Assembly: GCF_008728515.1 (NCBI RefSeq)
Contig: NC_044995.1
Location: 38,645,536 to 38,709,535 of the forward strand
Reading direction: 5' to 3'
Origin: Papio anubis
Lineage: Eukaryota; Chordata; Mammalia; Primates; Cercopithecidae
DNA length: 64,000 bases
In this document: one piece after another, positions 10,607 through 21,286 of the stretch
How positions within the stretch are numbered: the stretch's first letter is position 1
How the letters are laid out: every line of letters begins with the position of its first letter
The notes under the pieces: model-generated
The model's input: the letters and a program-made list of their open reading frames with translations, nothing else
Told to the model about the DNA's origin: nothing
Database searches by the model: none
Translations under genes and position numbers: made by a program

Positions 10607-11039
10607 CAGCTTCCCCTTCTTGACTTCTCCAGAGCACACATCCCTCTCGAACTCCTGTCTCTTCTAGAATCACTTACCTCACCACCTTCTGGGGGTTTGG
10701 CCTCTGTTCCTACTCCTCTTTATTTAAGAAAATACTGCACTTTAAGAGGCTTCAGAAACCACCCAAAATAGAAACTTGTCCTTTTGTTCAATCCTTTACT
10801 TTAAAAGACAAATAAAATGAAGAATTGCTCTCCGTGCAGAAGGTTAAGGAGCTTGAGAGGACCTTCTGTGAGTGGGGAGAACTTTACATTAAAGGAAAAA
10901 AAAAAAGACTGGAGAATAGCTGTGAACCCAGGAAGGGAGAAGGACTTCCTCCACTGAACTTTTAAAGCACAAACTCTAAGGCAAAAAGGACTCAATTACA
11001 CGAAAACTAAGATATTTGTTCAAATAAAGATGCAGTCGG
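10607..11039. other. Unassigned intronic sequence
   Basis: A/T-rich unique sequence. No exon-like or repeat motif recognised. Confidence 0.5.
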
Positions 11040-11343
11040 GGCCAGGTGCGATGGTTCATGCCTGTAATCCCAGCACTTTGGGAGGCCAAGGCAGGCGGAT
11101 CACAAGGTTTGGAGATCGAGACCATCTTGGTCAACGTGGTGAAACCCCATCTCTACTAAAATATAAAAAATTAGCCGGGCATGATGGTGCGTACCTGTAG
11201 TCCCAGCTACTTGGGAGGCTGAGGCAGGGGAATCGCTTGAATCTGGGAGGCAGAGTCTGCAGTGAGCTGAGATCGCGCCACTGCACTCCAGTCTGGGGAC
11301 AGAGCGAGACTCCGTCTCAATAAACAAATAAATAAATAAATAC
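11040..11343 (+). mobile_element. Alu (Y/S-like)
   Basis: GGCCAGGTGCGATGG to a tail of (AAAT)n. The arm phrase GAGATCGAGACCATCTTGG points to a Y-type sequence. Confidence 0.92.
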
Positions 11344-11384
11344 GCAATTGGGGGTGGTTCGGGAACCAAACCTTACGTCCAGGT

Positions 11385-11570
11385 GCTGGTTGTCCCATTT
11401 CCTGTGAATCCTTGGCTGAGTTATCAACCTCTCTGGGCCTCAGTTTCCTCATCAATAAAATGGAGAAAATAGTATCTACCTATGGAATTGTTGTGAGTTT
11501 TGAATGAGTTAATATTTATAAATCATTTAGAATAGGAACTAGCCCATGGTAAATAGTGGATAGAATCGTA
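11385..11570 (+). repeat. MIR
   Basis: GGGCCTCAGTTTCCTCATCAATAAAATGG and TGTTGTGAGTTTTGAATGAGTTAAT are the MIR 3' half. Confidence 0.82.
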
Positions 11571-11589
11571 AGAAAACAACTGATCGGTG

Positions 11590-11825
11590 GTTAATTTCTA
11601 ACCGCTGTTTGTTACAGAGGTCCTCCCTAGCACTGTGTGGTCATTTTAAATTTAAATGATTCAGAATTAAATGAAATTTAAAATTCAGTTCCTCATTCAC
11701 ACTAGCCACATTTTAAGTGCTCAAAACCCACAGGTGACTAGTGGCTACTATACTTGGCAGCACAGATTGAGAACAGATTTATCATCCAGAGAGTTCTGTT
11801 GGACAGTGTTGATCAAGGCCACATG
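11590..11825 (-). mobile_element. Short hAT-like MER element, copy 2
   Basis: AAATTCAGTTCCTCATTCACACTAGCCACATT and GACTAGTGGCTACTATACTTGG, ending GAGTTCTGTTGGACAG. Same family as 7.0 and 17.1 kb. Confidence 0.7.
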
Positions 11826-11826
11826 A

Positions 11827-12128
11827 GGGTCTGGGTGCAGTGGCTCACACCTGTAATCCCAGTGCTTTGGAAGGCCAAGGTGGGAGGATCACTGGAGGCC
11901 AGGGATTTGAAACCAGCCTGGGAAACAGAGAGACCCCATCTCTACCAACGTTTTAAGAATTAGCCAGGCAAAGTGTTGCATGCCTGTGGTCCTAGCTACT
12001 CAGGAGGCTGAAACAGGAGGATTGCTTGAGCCCAGGAATTTGAGGCTGCAGTGAGCTATGATGGCACCGCTGCACTCCAGTTTGGGTGACAGAGTGAGAC
12101 CTGTCTCTAAACATAAAAAATAAAAATT
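11827..12128 (+). mobile_element. Alu (J-like)
   Basis: GTCTGGGTGCAGTGGCTC to an A-rich end. It carries GGAGGATTGCTTGAGCCCAGGAATTTGAG, typical of older Alus. Confidence 0.9.
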
Positions 12129-12129
12129 T

Positions 12130-12466
12130 AGATGGGTCGTAGTAGCTCCTGCCTGTAATCTCAGCACTTTGAGAGGCCAAGGTGGGCAGATCACAAGGTC
12201 AGCCATCCTCGCAAACATGGTGAAACCCGGTCTCTACTAAAAATACAAAAAAATTAGCCAGGCGTGGTGGCGCATGCCTGTAGTCCCAGCTACTCGGGAG
12301 GCTGAGGCAGGAGAATTGCTTGAACCTGGGAGGCTTCAAGAATTGCTTGAACCCAGGAGGTTGCAGTGAGCCGAGATTGTGCCACTGCAGTCCAGTGTGG
12401 GCGACAGAGTGAGACTCTGTCTCAAAATAAATAAATAAATAAATAAATAAATAAAAATAAAAATGC
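12130..12466 (+). mobile_element. Alu with internal duplication
   Basis: It directly follows the previous copy. Near 12320-12360 a short repeat (GAATTGCTTGAACC...AGG twice) lengthens the right arm. The tail is (AAAT)n. Confidence 0.88.
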
Positions 12467-13049
12467 AAAGACTACCTGAGGGAATGTCTGCAAGTCAACC
12501 AGAATAACACAGCAACCCCAATAGGAAAACAGGCCGAAAATGTGAACAGGCAGATCAGGGAAGTGAAGTCTGAAAAGCTAATCAGCCTGTGACATGATAC
12601 TCGAAGTCATTTGTAATCAGAAAGATGGAAATGAAAGCAGTATCTCTGTACGCCTTTAATACTGGGGGAAAAAATAGGTGAATAAGCCAAGGGTTTCCAG
12701 GGATGCGGGAACGGAGGAAAGTCTTGCACCACTCAAAGGGGTGTGGCCCAGGGAGGCCACTCTGGAGACATATCAGTAGTACTCAGTCCAATGAAGTCCA
12801 GCACCATCAGCGGTTATGTCCCCAGGCACCCATCTCAGGCACATTCTTACCAGGTTTGTTAGGGGCAGGTACTAGAATGCTTACTCTAGCACCATCTATA
12901 TAAGGGGAGCTGAAGGCCACCTGCTGTCTCTCCTGGGGACCAGGAGGCGGCCTGTGACAGAGACAGCCATGGAGCACCAGAATGAATGAGAGCTCCAGGC
13001 CGCATATCCAACAGATACTATGGGATGCGGCTTTTAAAAATATGGTTGT
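12467..13049 (+). mobile_element. L1M-like fragment plus unassigned sequence
   Basis: AATGTCTGCAAGTCAACC and GTGAACAGGCAGATCAGGG resemble the 3' part of mammalian L1 ORF2. From about 12700 the sequence is not recognisable. It includes one arm (12480-12557) of an inverted repeat. Confidence 0.45.
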
Positions 13050-13362
13050 TGCCGGGCACGGTGGCTCATGCCTGTAATCCCAGCACTTTGGGAGGCCTAG
13101 GCAGGTGAATCACCTGAGGTCAGGAGTTCGAGACCAGCCTGGCCAACATGGCAAAACCCTGTCTCTACCAAAGATACAAAAATTAGCTGGATATGGTGGC
13201 GGGTGCCTGTCATCCCAATTACGCGGAGGCTGAGGCAAGAGAATCACTTGAACCCGGGAGGCAGAGGTTGCAGTGAGCCGACGTCATGCTACTGCACTCC
13301 AGCCTGGGTGACAAGAGCAAAACTCTGTCTCAAAAAATTTAAAAAACAAAAAATAAAAAATA
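13050..13362 (+). mobile_element. Alu (S-like)
   Basis: GCCGGGCACGGTGGCTCATG to AAAAAATTTAAAAAAC tail. TATGGTTGTT / TATGGTTCTT at its borders is a probable imperfect target duplication. Confidence 0.92.
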
Positions 13363-13690
13363 TGGTTCTTGGTGAAAACAGGAAACAACAGAATGTGTCT
13401 AACTTCATCCTGCTTATGTCAGTTAAAAATAGACACACTCAAGATATCGCACGTGTTTTTGCGAGAATGCACTCCTATAAGGCCAAATTAAACATTCTCT
13501 CAGTTGTCTTGGAGGGAGAAGAAGGAAAGTAGGGTGTAGAGATAAAGGGGAATTAATGCGTGAATGGATGAAGGTATAAACAAGAGAGAGGCATTGCACA
13601 GACTAACGGTGAAGATATCCTGTAATCTGAGGAGAGCAAAGAACTTGACTCTGCATTTGAAGATTCAGAAAATGAATTTCAGAAATAGTT
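13363..13690. other. Unassigned, probably old repeat
   Basis: Continues after the Alu with AACTTCATCCTGCTTATGTCAG. No coding or family signal firm enough to name. Confidence 0.4.
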
Positions 13691-13691
13691 T

Positions 13692-14010
13692 TCTCGCCGG
13701 GGGGTGGCTCACTCCTGTAACCCCAACACTTTGGGAGGGCGAGGCAGGTGGATCACTTAAGGTCAGGAGTTCGAGACCAGCATGTGAAACCTGGTCTCTA
13801 CTGAAAATACAGAAATTAGCCAAGCATGGTGGCATGTGCCTGTAATCCCAGCTACTCAGGAGGCTGAGGCAGGAGAATCACTTGAACCCAGGAGGCAGAG
13901 GTTACATTGAGCCGAGATCACGCCATTGTACTCCAGCCTTGGCAACAGAGCAAGACTTTGCCTCAAAAAAAAAAAAAAAAAAGAAGAAGAAGAAGAAGAA
14001 GAAGAAGAAA
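13692..14010 (+). mobile_element. Alu with (GAA)n tail
   Basis: Starts TCGCCGGGGGGTGGCTCACTCC. A short deletion removes part of the left arm (GAGACCAGCATGTGAAACC). The tail is poly(A), then eight AAG units. Confidence 0.9.
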
Positions 14011-14260
14011 GCTGGGTGATTTAAGAATGAACTTGAAGGGGATTGCTCAGTCCTCAATTTAGGAGTGGCAAAAATATAGACTGTATGGGAAGCAGTTATG
14101 CTCCTTGGTACCCATCTCAGAAATATTTGGCCTGAGTCTGTAAGAGGCAGGTACTTTATCTAACCTGAGGTTAGGGAGTCACTACATCCCCATCTCCTCC
14201 CCTGCTTTCTAACCATGCTAACGTCTCCTTCTCACTCTCCTGTCTCGTCTCCTTCTCACT
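14011..14260. other. Unassigned intronic sequence
   Basis: No firm repeat or exon. CTGTCTCGTCTCCTTCTCAC / CTCCTTCTCACTCTCC near 14222-14260 is a small imperfect pyrimidine repeat. Confidence 0.45.
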
Positions 14261-14339
14261 AATCTGCCTATTTACATTTTGGGCCTGTTTTCCTATTGGG
14301 GTTGCTGTGTTATTCTTGCTGATTTGCAGACATTCCTCT
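14261..14339 (-). repeat. Second arm of an inverted repeat (partner 12480-12557)
   Basis: Its reverse complement matches 12480-12557, including 35 identical bases (14282-14316 against 12501-12535). About seven differences occur over about 80 bp. The spacer is 1.7 kb and holds two Alus. Confidence 0.9.
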
Positions 14340-14364
14340 ATGTCATCTTTTTAATTTTGTTTTA

Positions 14365-14462
14365 ATTTTTAGAGACAGGATGTCATTCTGTTGTACTGGC
14401 TGTAGTGACGTAGCTCACTGCAGCCTCAAACTCTTGGGCTCAAACTCCTGTCCTCTGCCTCC
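14365..14462 (-). mobile_element. Alu left-arm fragment
   Basis: TTTTTAGAGACAGGATGTCATTCTGTTG and GCTCACTGCAGCCTCAAACTC, then it stops. Confidence 0.7.
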
Positions 14463-14700
14463 ACTTCTCAATTGGTAACCTCACTTCTCTCCATGAGGTC
14501 TCTCCAGCCCCAGGGCCTTTGCACATGTTCCCCTCTCTTCTGAGTGGCACATGGTAGTTGCTCCTCTATAAATATTTATTGACATCCTGACTTCCAACCA
14601 GCAGAGAAAAATTGAGCTCCTTCCCATGCTAAGGCTAGTGAAGGCATGAGCTTGGCTGAGGCCCCAGTGGGGAAGGTGAGTGGTGTGGCAGAGTTAACCA
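14463..14700. repeat. Possible L2-derived sequence
   Basis: GGGCCTTTGCACATGTTCCCCTCTCTTCTG resembles the L2 3' region in forward orientation. The remainder is not recognised. Confidence 0.45.
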
Positions 14701-14925
14701 GGAGCAGCTTGGTGGAATGAGTGAAGCAAGACACAGCACCCAGGCACCACATGTTGGCTGGACAAGTCGTTTAACCCTATGGGTCTCAATTTCCCTATCA
14801 ATGAAAGGGAGAATAGAACAAGTCCCTGGTAAGCAGCATAAAATGAGTTCGCAGACTGTAAAGTAACAAGCCCACAACCTGGCAGAGAATAAATTTAATG
14901 AATATTGGCTCCTTATATCATCAAG
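14701..14925 (+). repeat. MIR
   Basis: TGGACAAGTCGTTTAACCC, GGGTCTCAATTTCCCTATCAATGAAA and the AATAAATTTAATGAATATTGGC end. Confidence 0.75.
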
Positions 14926-14967
14926 TTCTGATATAACCTAGCTACAATTAAGCAAATAAAATTAGAG

Positions 14968-15260
14968 GCCAGGCATGATGGCCCACACCTGTAATCCCAG
15001 CACTTTGGGGGGCCAAGACAGGTGGATCACCTGAGGTCAGGAGTTCGAGACCAGGCTGGCCAACATGATGAAACCCCATCTCTACTAAAAATACAAAAAA
15101 TTAGCCAGGCATGGTGGCACATGCCTGTAGTCCCAGCTACTTGGGAGGCTGAGGCAGGAGAATCACTTGAACCCGGGAGGTGGAAGTTGCAGTGAGCTGA
15201 GATTGCACCACTGCACTCCTGTCTGGTCGACAGAGTGAGATTTGTCTCAAAAGCAAAAGA
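14968..15260 (+). mobile_element. Alu (S-like)
   Basis: GGCCAGGCATGATGGCCCAC to GTCTCAAAAGCAAAAG. Short mixed tail. Confidence 0.92.
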
Positions 15261-15409
15261 AGTCTGGAGGCCAGGAGGTTGGTTGCAGGGTTGGTTCCAT
15301 GGCTCAACAATGTCTCCAAAGAGTCCTTTTCATCTTTCCACTCTAACATCGTCACTGTAAGGACTTTATTTAACATTTACCACTCACAGCCCCAAGATGA
15401 CTGCCTCGG

Positions 15410-15719
15410 TTCTTTTTTTTTTTTTTTCCTTCAGATGGAGTCTCACTCTGTCGCCCAGGCTGGAGTGCAGTGGCGGAATCTCGGCTCACTGCAACCTCTG
15501 CCTCCTGGGTTCAAGTGATTCTCCTGTCTCAGCCTCCTGAGTAGCTGGGATTACAGGTGCCTGCCACCGCACCTGGCTAATTTTTGTATTTTGTTTTTAG
15601 TAGAGGTGGGGTTTCACCATATTGGCCAGGCTGGTCTTGAACTCCTGACCTCAGGTGATCCACCTGCCTCGGCCTCCCAAGGTGCTGGGATTACAGGCAT
15701 GAGCCACCACGCCTGGCCA
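15410..15719 (-). mobile_element. Alu (S-like)
   Basis: T-tract to GCCACCACGCCTGGCC. GATGACTGCCTCGGTTCT before it and AATGACTGCCTCAGTTCT after it form a clear target-site duplication of about 16 bp. Confidence 0.95.
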
Positions 15720-16044
15720 ATGACTGCCTCAGTTCTAAGATACTTACCCAGCTATCCGCGTAGACATACACAAACCATCCAGCCGAAGAAGAGGGAGAGG
15801 AAGGGCTGTCTCTTACCATGCAACTCATCTCAAGGAGAATAAATCCTTTTCCAGAAGCACGCAGCAGATTTTTCACCCAGATCCTGTTAGACCTACAACT
15901 GAGTCATGTGACAAGTGCTCTCATTGCAAGGAATCTTGGGAAAAAGAGAATATTAGGCATTTTCTGCCTTTGATGAGAGGTGGGCTCTGCCAGCAAGGAA
16001 GGGGGTGGGTGGTAGCTCTTGGATGGACATCTGTGTCTTCCACT
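15720..16044. other. Unassigned intronic sequence
   Basis: Unique sequence between two minus-strand Alus. No exon-like or repeat feature recognised. Confidence 0.5.
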
Positions 16045-16352
16045 ATTCTTTTTTTTTTTTTTTTTTTTTAAAGAGACAAGGTCTCACTCTGATGCCCAGG
16101 CAGAAGTGCAGTGGCACAATCACAGCTCACTGCTGCCTCAACCTGCCAGGCTCAGGTGATCCTCCTGCCTCAGCCTCACGAGTAGCTGGAGGAGTGCATC
16201 ACCATGGCTGGCTAATTTTTATATTTTTTGTAAAGATGGGGTCTCCTTATGTTGCCCAGGCTGGTCTTGAACTCCTGAGCTCAAGCAATCCTCCTGCCTT
16301 AGCCTCCCAAAGTGCTGGGATTACAGGCATAAGCCACCACGCCTGGACTCTC
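16045..16352 (-). mobile_element. Alu (J-like)
   Basis: T-tract, AGAGACAAGGTCTCACTCTGATGCC, to AAGCCACCACGCCTGG. Old-type phrases (GGTCTCCTTATGTTGCCC). Confidence 0.92.
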
Positions 16353-16437
16353 TTCTTTAAATACTGAGCCTTCCACCTCTTCTAGAATATACTCTGTTAG
16401 TTATCAACCACACTTTCCTACATTTTTGCTTCATTAG

Positions 16438-16520
16438 CCATTCAGTAAACATTTATTGAGTGCCTACTGTATGCCAGGCACAGCGTTAGGTGCTGGAGAT
16501 GCTATGAGCAAAACAGATGA
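16438..16520 (-). repeat. L2 LINE 3' end
   Basis: CAGTAAACATTTATTGAGTGCC and TATGCCAGGCACAGCGTTAGGTGCTGGAGATG. Confidence 0.82.
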
Positions 16521-16563
16521 AAATTTCTAAAAAATAAAATAAAAAATAAAAATAAATTTCGCA

Positions 16564-16692
16564 AAGCCAGGCACAGTGACTTATGCCTATAGTTCCAGCT
16601 ACTCAGGAGGCTGAGGCAGTAGGATCTCATGAGACTGGGAGTTTGAGTCCAGCCTGGGCAACAGAGTAAGACCCTGTCTCTAAAAAAGAAAA
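16564..16692 (+). mobile_element. Alu-derived monomer
   Basis: GCCAGGCACAGTGACTTATGCC jumps to CAGCTACTCAGGAGGCTGAGG and ends at CTCTAAAAAAGAAAAG. The centre is deleted. Confidence 0.8.
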
Positions 16693-16696
16693 GAAG

Positions 16697-17098
16697 GCTG
16701 GGTGTGGTGGCACACACCTGTAATCCTAGCACTTTGGGAGGCCGAAGCGGGTGAATCACAAGGTCAGGAGTTTGAGATTAGCCTGACCAACATGGTGAAA
16801 TCCCACCTCTACTAAAAATGTAAAAATTAGCCGGGCATGGTGGCAAGTGCCTGTAATCCCAGCTACTTGGGAGGCTGAGGCAGGAAAATTGCTTGAACCT
16901 GGGAGGCGGAGGTTGCAGTGAGCCGAGATCGTGCCACTGCACTCCAGCCTGGGCAACAGAGTGAGACCCTGTCTCAAAGAAAAGAAGAAAAAGGAAAAGG
17001 AAAAGAAAAAGAAAAGGAAAAGAAAAGAAAAGAAAAGAAAAACAAAAGAAAAAAGAAAAGGAAAAAAAAGAGAGAAGAAAAGAAAAGAGAAAAGAAAA
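16697..17098 (+). mobile_element. Alu with 120-bp purine tail
   Basis: GGCTGGGTGTGGTGGC to GTCTCAAAG, then (AAAAG)n/(GAAAA)n from 16976 to 17098. Lysine-rich frames read through the tail are artefacts. Confidence 0.93.
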
Positions 17099-17127
17099 AT
17101 CCTGCCCTATGGAGATGGACATGCTAG

Positions 17128-17325
17128 AACATCACAGTCCAATGGAACTTTCTGCGGTGATGAAAGTGTTCTATGTATGCACTGTCCACATGTGGCTTGG
17201 GAGCACTTAAAACGTGACTGGTACAAGTGAATTTTTCATTTAATTTAAATGAATTTAAATCTATATTTAAATAGCTATGTGTGGCTAGTGGTTACTTTAT
17301 TGGGCAGTGCAGCTCTCTAAAGGCC
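17128..17325 (+). mobile_element. Short hAT-like MER element, copy 3
   Basis: CAGTCCAATGGAACTTTCTGCGGTGATG, CTGTCCACATGTGGC and GGCTAGTGGTTACTTTATTGGGCAG. The most complete of the copies, with a T/A-rich centre (TTTAATTTAAATGAATTTAAAT). Confidence 0.75.
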
Positions 17326-17599
17326 AAGAGATACATCATCAACTTCTCTCCCTTGACCCATATTCAGTTCTCTGCCACCCTGAAAATCTCCTGTCCTGCC
17401 TGGGCTCACATTTCCAATTCTTCTCCTCTTGTTCTCCCTCAACCATCAGCCCCAGCAAGACTGATACGACCCTGATGCCACATGAAATGCATTTCTTCAT
17501 CCTTTACTCTTACTCATCTCTGTGCGGTCCTGGAGACCAATGACCGTTCCTTTCTCAAAATGCTTTTCTATTTTTGTGTGTTTTTGTTGTTGCTATTGT
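17326..17599. other. Unassigned intronic sequence
   Basis: Pyrimidine-rich, with no coding or repeat call. Confidence 0.4.
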
Positions 17600-17900
17600 T
17601 TTTTGGGGTCTTTTTGAGATGGAGTTTTGTCTCGTCGCCCAGGCTGGAGTGCAATAGTGAGATCTCGGCTTACTGCAACCTCTGCTTCCCAGGTTCAAGC
17701 GATTCTCCTGCCTCAGCCTCCCAAGTAGCTGGGATTACAGGCGCCTGCCACCACGGCTGGCTAATTTTTTGTATTTTTGGTAGAGATGAAGTTTCACCAT
17801 GTTGGCCAGGCTGATCTGGGACTCCTAACCTCAGGTGATCCACCTGCCTCAGTCTCTCAAAGTGCTGGGATTACAGGCATGAGCCACCGTGCCCAGCCTC
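17600..17900 (-). mobile_element. Alu (S-like)
   Basis: GAGATGGAGTTTTGTCTCGTCGCCC to GCCACCGTGCCCAGCC. CAAAATGCTTTT before (17556) and CAAAATGCTTTT after (17899) give a 12-bp target duplication that also spans some T-rich sequence. Confidence 0.94.
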
Positions 17901-18129
17901 AAAATGCTTTTGAACTTGACTGTCAGGTATGCCATTCTCTACTGAGTCTCCTCCCATGTCTGTGTCTTCTCCCTCTTTCTCACAAATTTCTTTCCTCTAC
18001 TTGTCTCTTAAAATGTTGCTCTCCTGCAATGCTCCACTGGGCACACTTAGCTTTTTCCACTTTACTCATCTACCCTGGGTTATCTGGTCTACCGTAACCC
18101 TGTCCTCTGCCACACCTCACTTATTCACC

Positions 18130-18250
18130 CACCCCAATATTTATTGAGTACCCACTAGGCCATGAAAGATGCTACCAAAAAAAGCCCCTGTCCTCTTGGA
18201 GCTGACATTCTAGAAGAGGGCATGAATAATAAATACGACTTAATAAACAG
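18130..18250 (-). repeat. L2 LINE 3' end, part 1
   Basis: CCAATATTTATTGAGTACCCAC and GGAGCTGACATTCTAGAAGAGGG. Interrupted by an Alu. Confidence 0.78.
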
Positions 18251-18251
18251 T

Positions 18252-18570
18252 ATGGCCAGGCTTGGTGGCTTACACCTGTAATCCAAACACTGGGAGGCCA
18301 AGATGAGAGGATCAGTTGAATCCAGGAGTTTGAGACCAGCTTGGGCAACGTAGTGGGACCCTGTCTCTACAAAAAATATATATATATAAAAAATTAGGTG
18401 GGTAGGGTGGTGCATGCCTATAGTTCCAGCTACTTGGGAGGACACGGTGGAAGGATTGCTTGAGCCCAAGAGGTCAAGGCCGCAGTGAGCTGTGACTGTG
18501 CCACTGCACGCCAGCCTGGGTGACAGAGGGAGATCCTGTCTTAAAAATAAATAAACAAACAAACAAACAG
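18252..18570 (+). mobile_element. Alu (J-like)
   Basis: GGCCAGGCTTGGTGGCTTAC to (AAAC)n tail. AACAGTAT at both borders (18245 and 18565) is a target-site duplication. Contains TATATATATA in the linker. Confidence 0.92.
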
Positions 18571-18571
18571 T

Positions 18572-18925
18572 ATAATTCCAGGTAGTGAAGGGGCAGGATC
18601 TCTTTAGCTAGGAAGTTGAGAGATGTTCTCTCTGAGAAGACAGACTCTGAGTTTCAACCTGAAGAATTCGAAGAGGCCAGCTGGGTAAAAGATGAGAGTT
18701 GAAGGAATGGGGATGGCAGAGGAGACAGCCAATATAGTAATTCTCAATAAAGCAGAGAATGCGCTTTTCCTGCTGGCAGGACAGAAAGGAAGTCGGAGTG
18801 GCCAGGGTGTTGTGGGACAAGGTGGTCAGCAGGAGTCACATCACGCAAAGTCATGTGGTCATGGTAGAGTTTAAATTGTACTCCACGCCTGATGGAAGCC
18901 ATTGGAAGATTTTAACTGAGGAGTG
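18572..18925 (-). repeat. L2 LINE, part 2
   Basis: GTGTTGTGGGACAAGGTGGTCAG and GAAGCCATTGGAAGATTTTAACTGAGGAGTGACA are the reversed L2 body. Continues the 18130 piece. Confidence 0.65.
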
Positions 18926-18929
18926 ACAG

Positions 18930-19130
18930 AAAACTGGCATCTCACACTCAACATGTCTACAACCCAGTTCTTGATCTTCCTCGAAACCTTCTTCCTCCAT
19001 CTTCCCCTTCTCCATTGACGGCAACTCCATGCTTCAGGTAGCTCAGGCCAAAACCCTGGAATTGCCCTTGACACTTCTCCCTCCTGCTCCACACTCAGTC
19101 TTTCCATTGGAAGCCCTAGGGGCTGCCATG
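18930..19130 (+). repeat. L2 LINE body
   Basis: GGCCAAAACCCTGGAATTGCCCTTGACACTTCTCCCTCC matches the forward L2 phrase 'ccctggagtcatccttgactcc'. It faces the preceding reversed L2. Confidence 0.6.
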
Positions 19131-19164
19131 TTCACACCGTCTGACATACTATATATTTTTCCAT

Positions 19165-19252
19165 TATTGTTTTGTTCTTGGCAGCATCTTTAGGAACTCT
19201 GAGTATCTGGCACATAGTAGGTGCTCGCTAAATCCTTGTTGAATAAATGAAT
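19165..19252 (+). repeat. L2 LINE 3' terminus
   Basis: TATCTGGCACATAGTAGGTGCTCGCTAAATCCTTGTTGAATAAATGAATG. Confidence 0.85.
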
Positions 19253-19349
19253 GAACATCACTCCGTGGTCCCTTCAGAACCAGAGCCATTCTTCCCTTTC
19301 TTCACCACCCTTTTCCCTCACCCTGCCCAACTAGTCACAGGAGTTAGAG

Positions 19350-19572
19350 GACATCACAGTGGAGAACTGGGATTCTGGAGTCTTGTGGCTGATCTGGGGT
19401 TCGAGTTCTTACTCAGCGGTAGGAACCTCCACGTGGGATTAACTTATCTGGGCTTTAGTTTCCTCCTCTGTAAAATGGGCCTCAAACTGCCAACCACTGG
19501 GATGCAGGGAGGATTTGATGAGCCCAGGCAGGCTCCCTGGAGCACAGCAATCAATGGCAGCTATATATAAAC
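19350..19572 (+). repeat. MIR
   Basis: GATTCTGGAGTCTTGTGGCTGATCTGGGGTTCGAG and GGCTTTAGTTTCCTCCTCTGTAAAATGGG. Confidence 0.82.
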
Positions 19573-19584
19573 CGGGGCCTCTTT

Positions 19585-19900
19585 TGTACTCCCACTGCCT
19601 TTGTCCTAGTTCCAGCCCTCATTACACCAGCCTGCTCTTGCGGCTCCCTCCTAACTTCTGCTCCATCACCACCAATCTGTCCTTTCAGCTGTCAGGCTTG
19701 TCTTCCGAACGCCAACCCTAATCACATCCCTTCCTGCTCCAAAACCTTACATGACTCTCACTGTCCACAGGACAAGACCCAGCCTCTAGTTGACAGCCTC
19801 CACTGTCCAGCTCACCCAGCCTCTCCCCTACCACGTACACTGAGTGAAGCCTTCTGCCTCCATAGGGCGTTCTTAGCCAGAGAAGCCTCCCTTATCTTCC
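19585..19900 (+). repeat. Probable L2 LINE body
   Basis: CACTGTCCACAGGACAAGACCCAGCCTC and the cytosine-rich run resemble L2, diverged. Confidence 0.4.
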
Positions 19901-19984
19901 TGTTCCCCTCCTAATTCCTTCTTATCCTTCCCGAGAGGAGGCTGTGAGGTAATGCGTCTTGGGAGCCAGCTGGGATTGCACAGG

Positions 19985-20115
19985 GAGGTGAGATTATCTG
20001 CATTTCCGAGGCTTGAACAAGTTAAGGCGGTGGGAAAGGTCACACAATGAGAAAATGCAGGGCCAGGATTTAACCCGTCTGAGATGTTCTGACTGTGCTA
20101 TGCTGCCTCCCCGGA
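19985..20115 (-). repeat. MIR
   Basis: GAACAAGTTAAGGCGGTGGGAAAGGTCACACAATGAG, then GTTCTGACTGTGCTATGCTGCCTCC. Confidence 0.72.
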
Positions 20116-20239
20116 CATGAGCTCTGCGATAATGCTGTCGCCGGGCTGTAATCATTTCCTCTTCATCCCTGCCTCCTCTATCCCTGGGGTCAGAGGACTT
20201 GTAGTTGAATCTCTCTCTCACTCATTGGCGTGGTCTCTC

Positions 20240-20835
20240 CCTAAAGCAGAGTGGCGTTTGTCTCAGTGTTATGGCTGCATCCAGTGCAACCTCCCTGGTC
20301 CAGGCTCATCAGTGTTCACCCGCATCAATGCAGTTGCCTCCTCCTCAATCTCCCAGCTTCCGGCCTTGCACCCAAGAGGGATCGTATTTTAACACAAGTC
20401 AGATGACATCCCTCCTCCCCTCAGAACCCTCCATGGCTCACACCTTACTCAGAGCAAAAGCCAAAGTCCTCTCCACAACACACAAAGCCCTGCACCATCC
20501 ATCACCTCCCTGCCTTCCTCCCTTCGCACTCTCCCCCTCGCTCGCTCTGCTCCAGCCACACCAACTCATCCCTGTTTCTCAAATACACCAGGCGTGGTCT
20601 AGCTATTTAATGCATGGTCCAGCTTGGTGCATTTGAAGAACAGGGATGAACTGGTGTGGCTGAAACAGAGTGAGTGAGGGGGAGAGCGGAGAAGGACCTT
20701 TGCACCAGCTGGACCTTTGTACCAGCTGTTCCCTTTGCCTAGAGTTTTCCCCGACATATTCCCATATTCGTATGGCTTACTCTCCTGCCTCCCTTGCTTT
20801 CTCCCAGTCTTTATTCAAATATCTATTTCTCTGCA
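20240..20835 (+). repeat. L2 LINE, long segment
   Basis: AGTCAGATGACATCCCTCC, CAGAGCAAAAGCCAAAGTCCTC, CTCCCCCTCGCTCGCTCTGCTCCAGCCACACC, then, after a short foreign stretch (about 20600-20690), GCTGTTCCCTTTGCCTAGAG. Old but easily read. Confidence 0.8.
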
Positions 20836-20837
20836 CT

Positions 20838-20950
20838 TGTGCTGTCTGATACAGTCACCGCTGGCCACATGTGGCCTTCGAGCCCTTCAACTGAAACACA
20901 TGAAAGTGTAGAATATTGACCAGATTCCAAGGGAAATAATGTGCAAAATG
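20838..20950 (+). mobile_element. Short hAT-like MER element, copy 4 (broken)
   Basis: GTGCTGTCTGATACAGTCACCGCTGGCCACATGTGGCC. Small pieces continue at 21601-21650 (AATGTGGCTAATAGAACATTTAAAT) and 21963-22020 between Alus. Confidence 0.62.
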
Positions 20951-20956
20951 TCTTTT

Positions 20957-21262
20957 CTTTCTTAAGATACAGAATCTCGCTCTGTCTCCCAGCCTGGAAT
21001 GCAGTGGCACGATCAAAGCTCACTGCAGCCTCAAACTCCCAAACTCAAGTGATCCTCCCACCAACAGCCTCCCGAGTAGCTGGGGTTACAGGCACACACC
21101 ACAACGCCATGCCAATTTTTTAAATTATTATTATTTTTATTATTAGCAACAAGGTCTTGCCATGTTGCTCAGGCTGGTCTGGAACTCCTGGCCTCAAGCG
21201 ATCCTCCTGCCTCAGCCTCCCGAGTAGCTGAGATTATAGGCAGGAGCTTTTGTGCCCAGCAG
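20957..21262 (-). mobile_element. Alu (J-like)
   Basis: CTTAAGATACAGAATCTCGCTCTGTC to TTTTGTGCCCAGCAGG, with a TTATTATTATT insertion in the central linker. Confidence 0.9.
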
Positions 21263-21286
21263 GTCTACAATTTTATTAGAATGATT

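Noticed and set aside
16918..17230. Lysine-rich frames resembling a nuclear localisation domain
   Set aside because: They read the AAAAG-type tail of an Alu.
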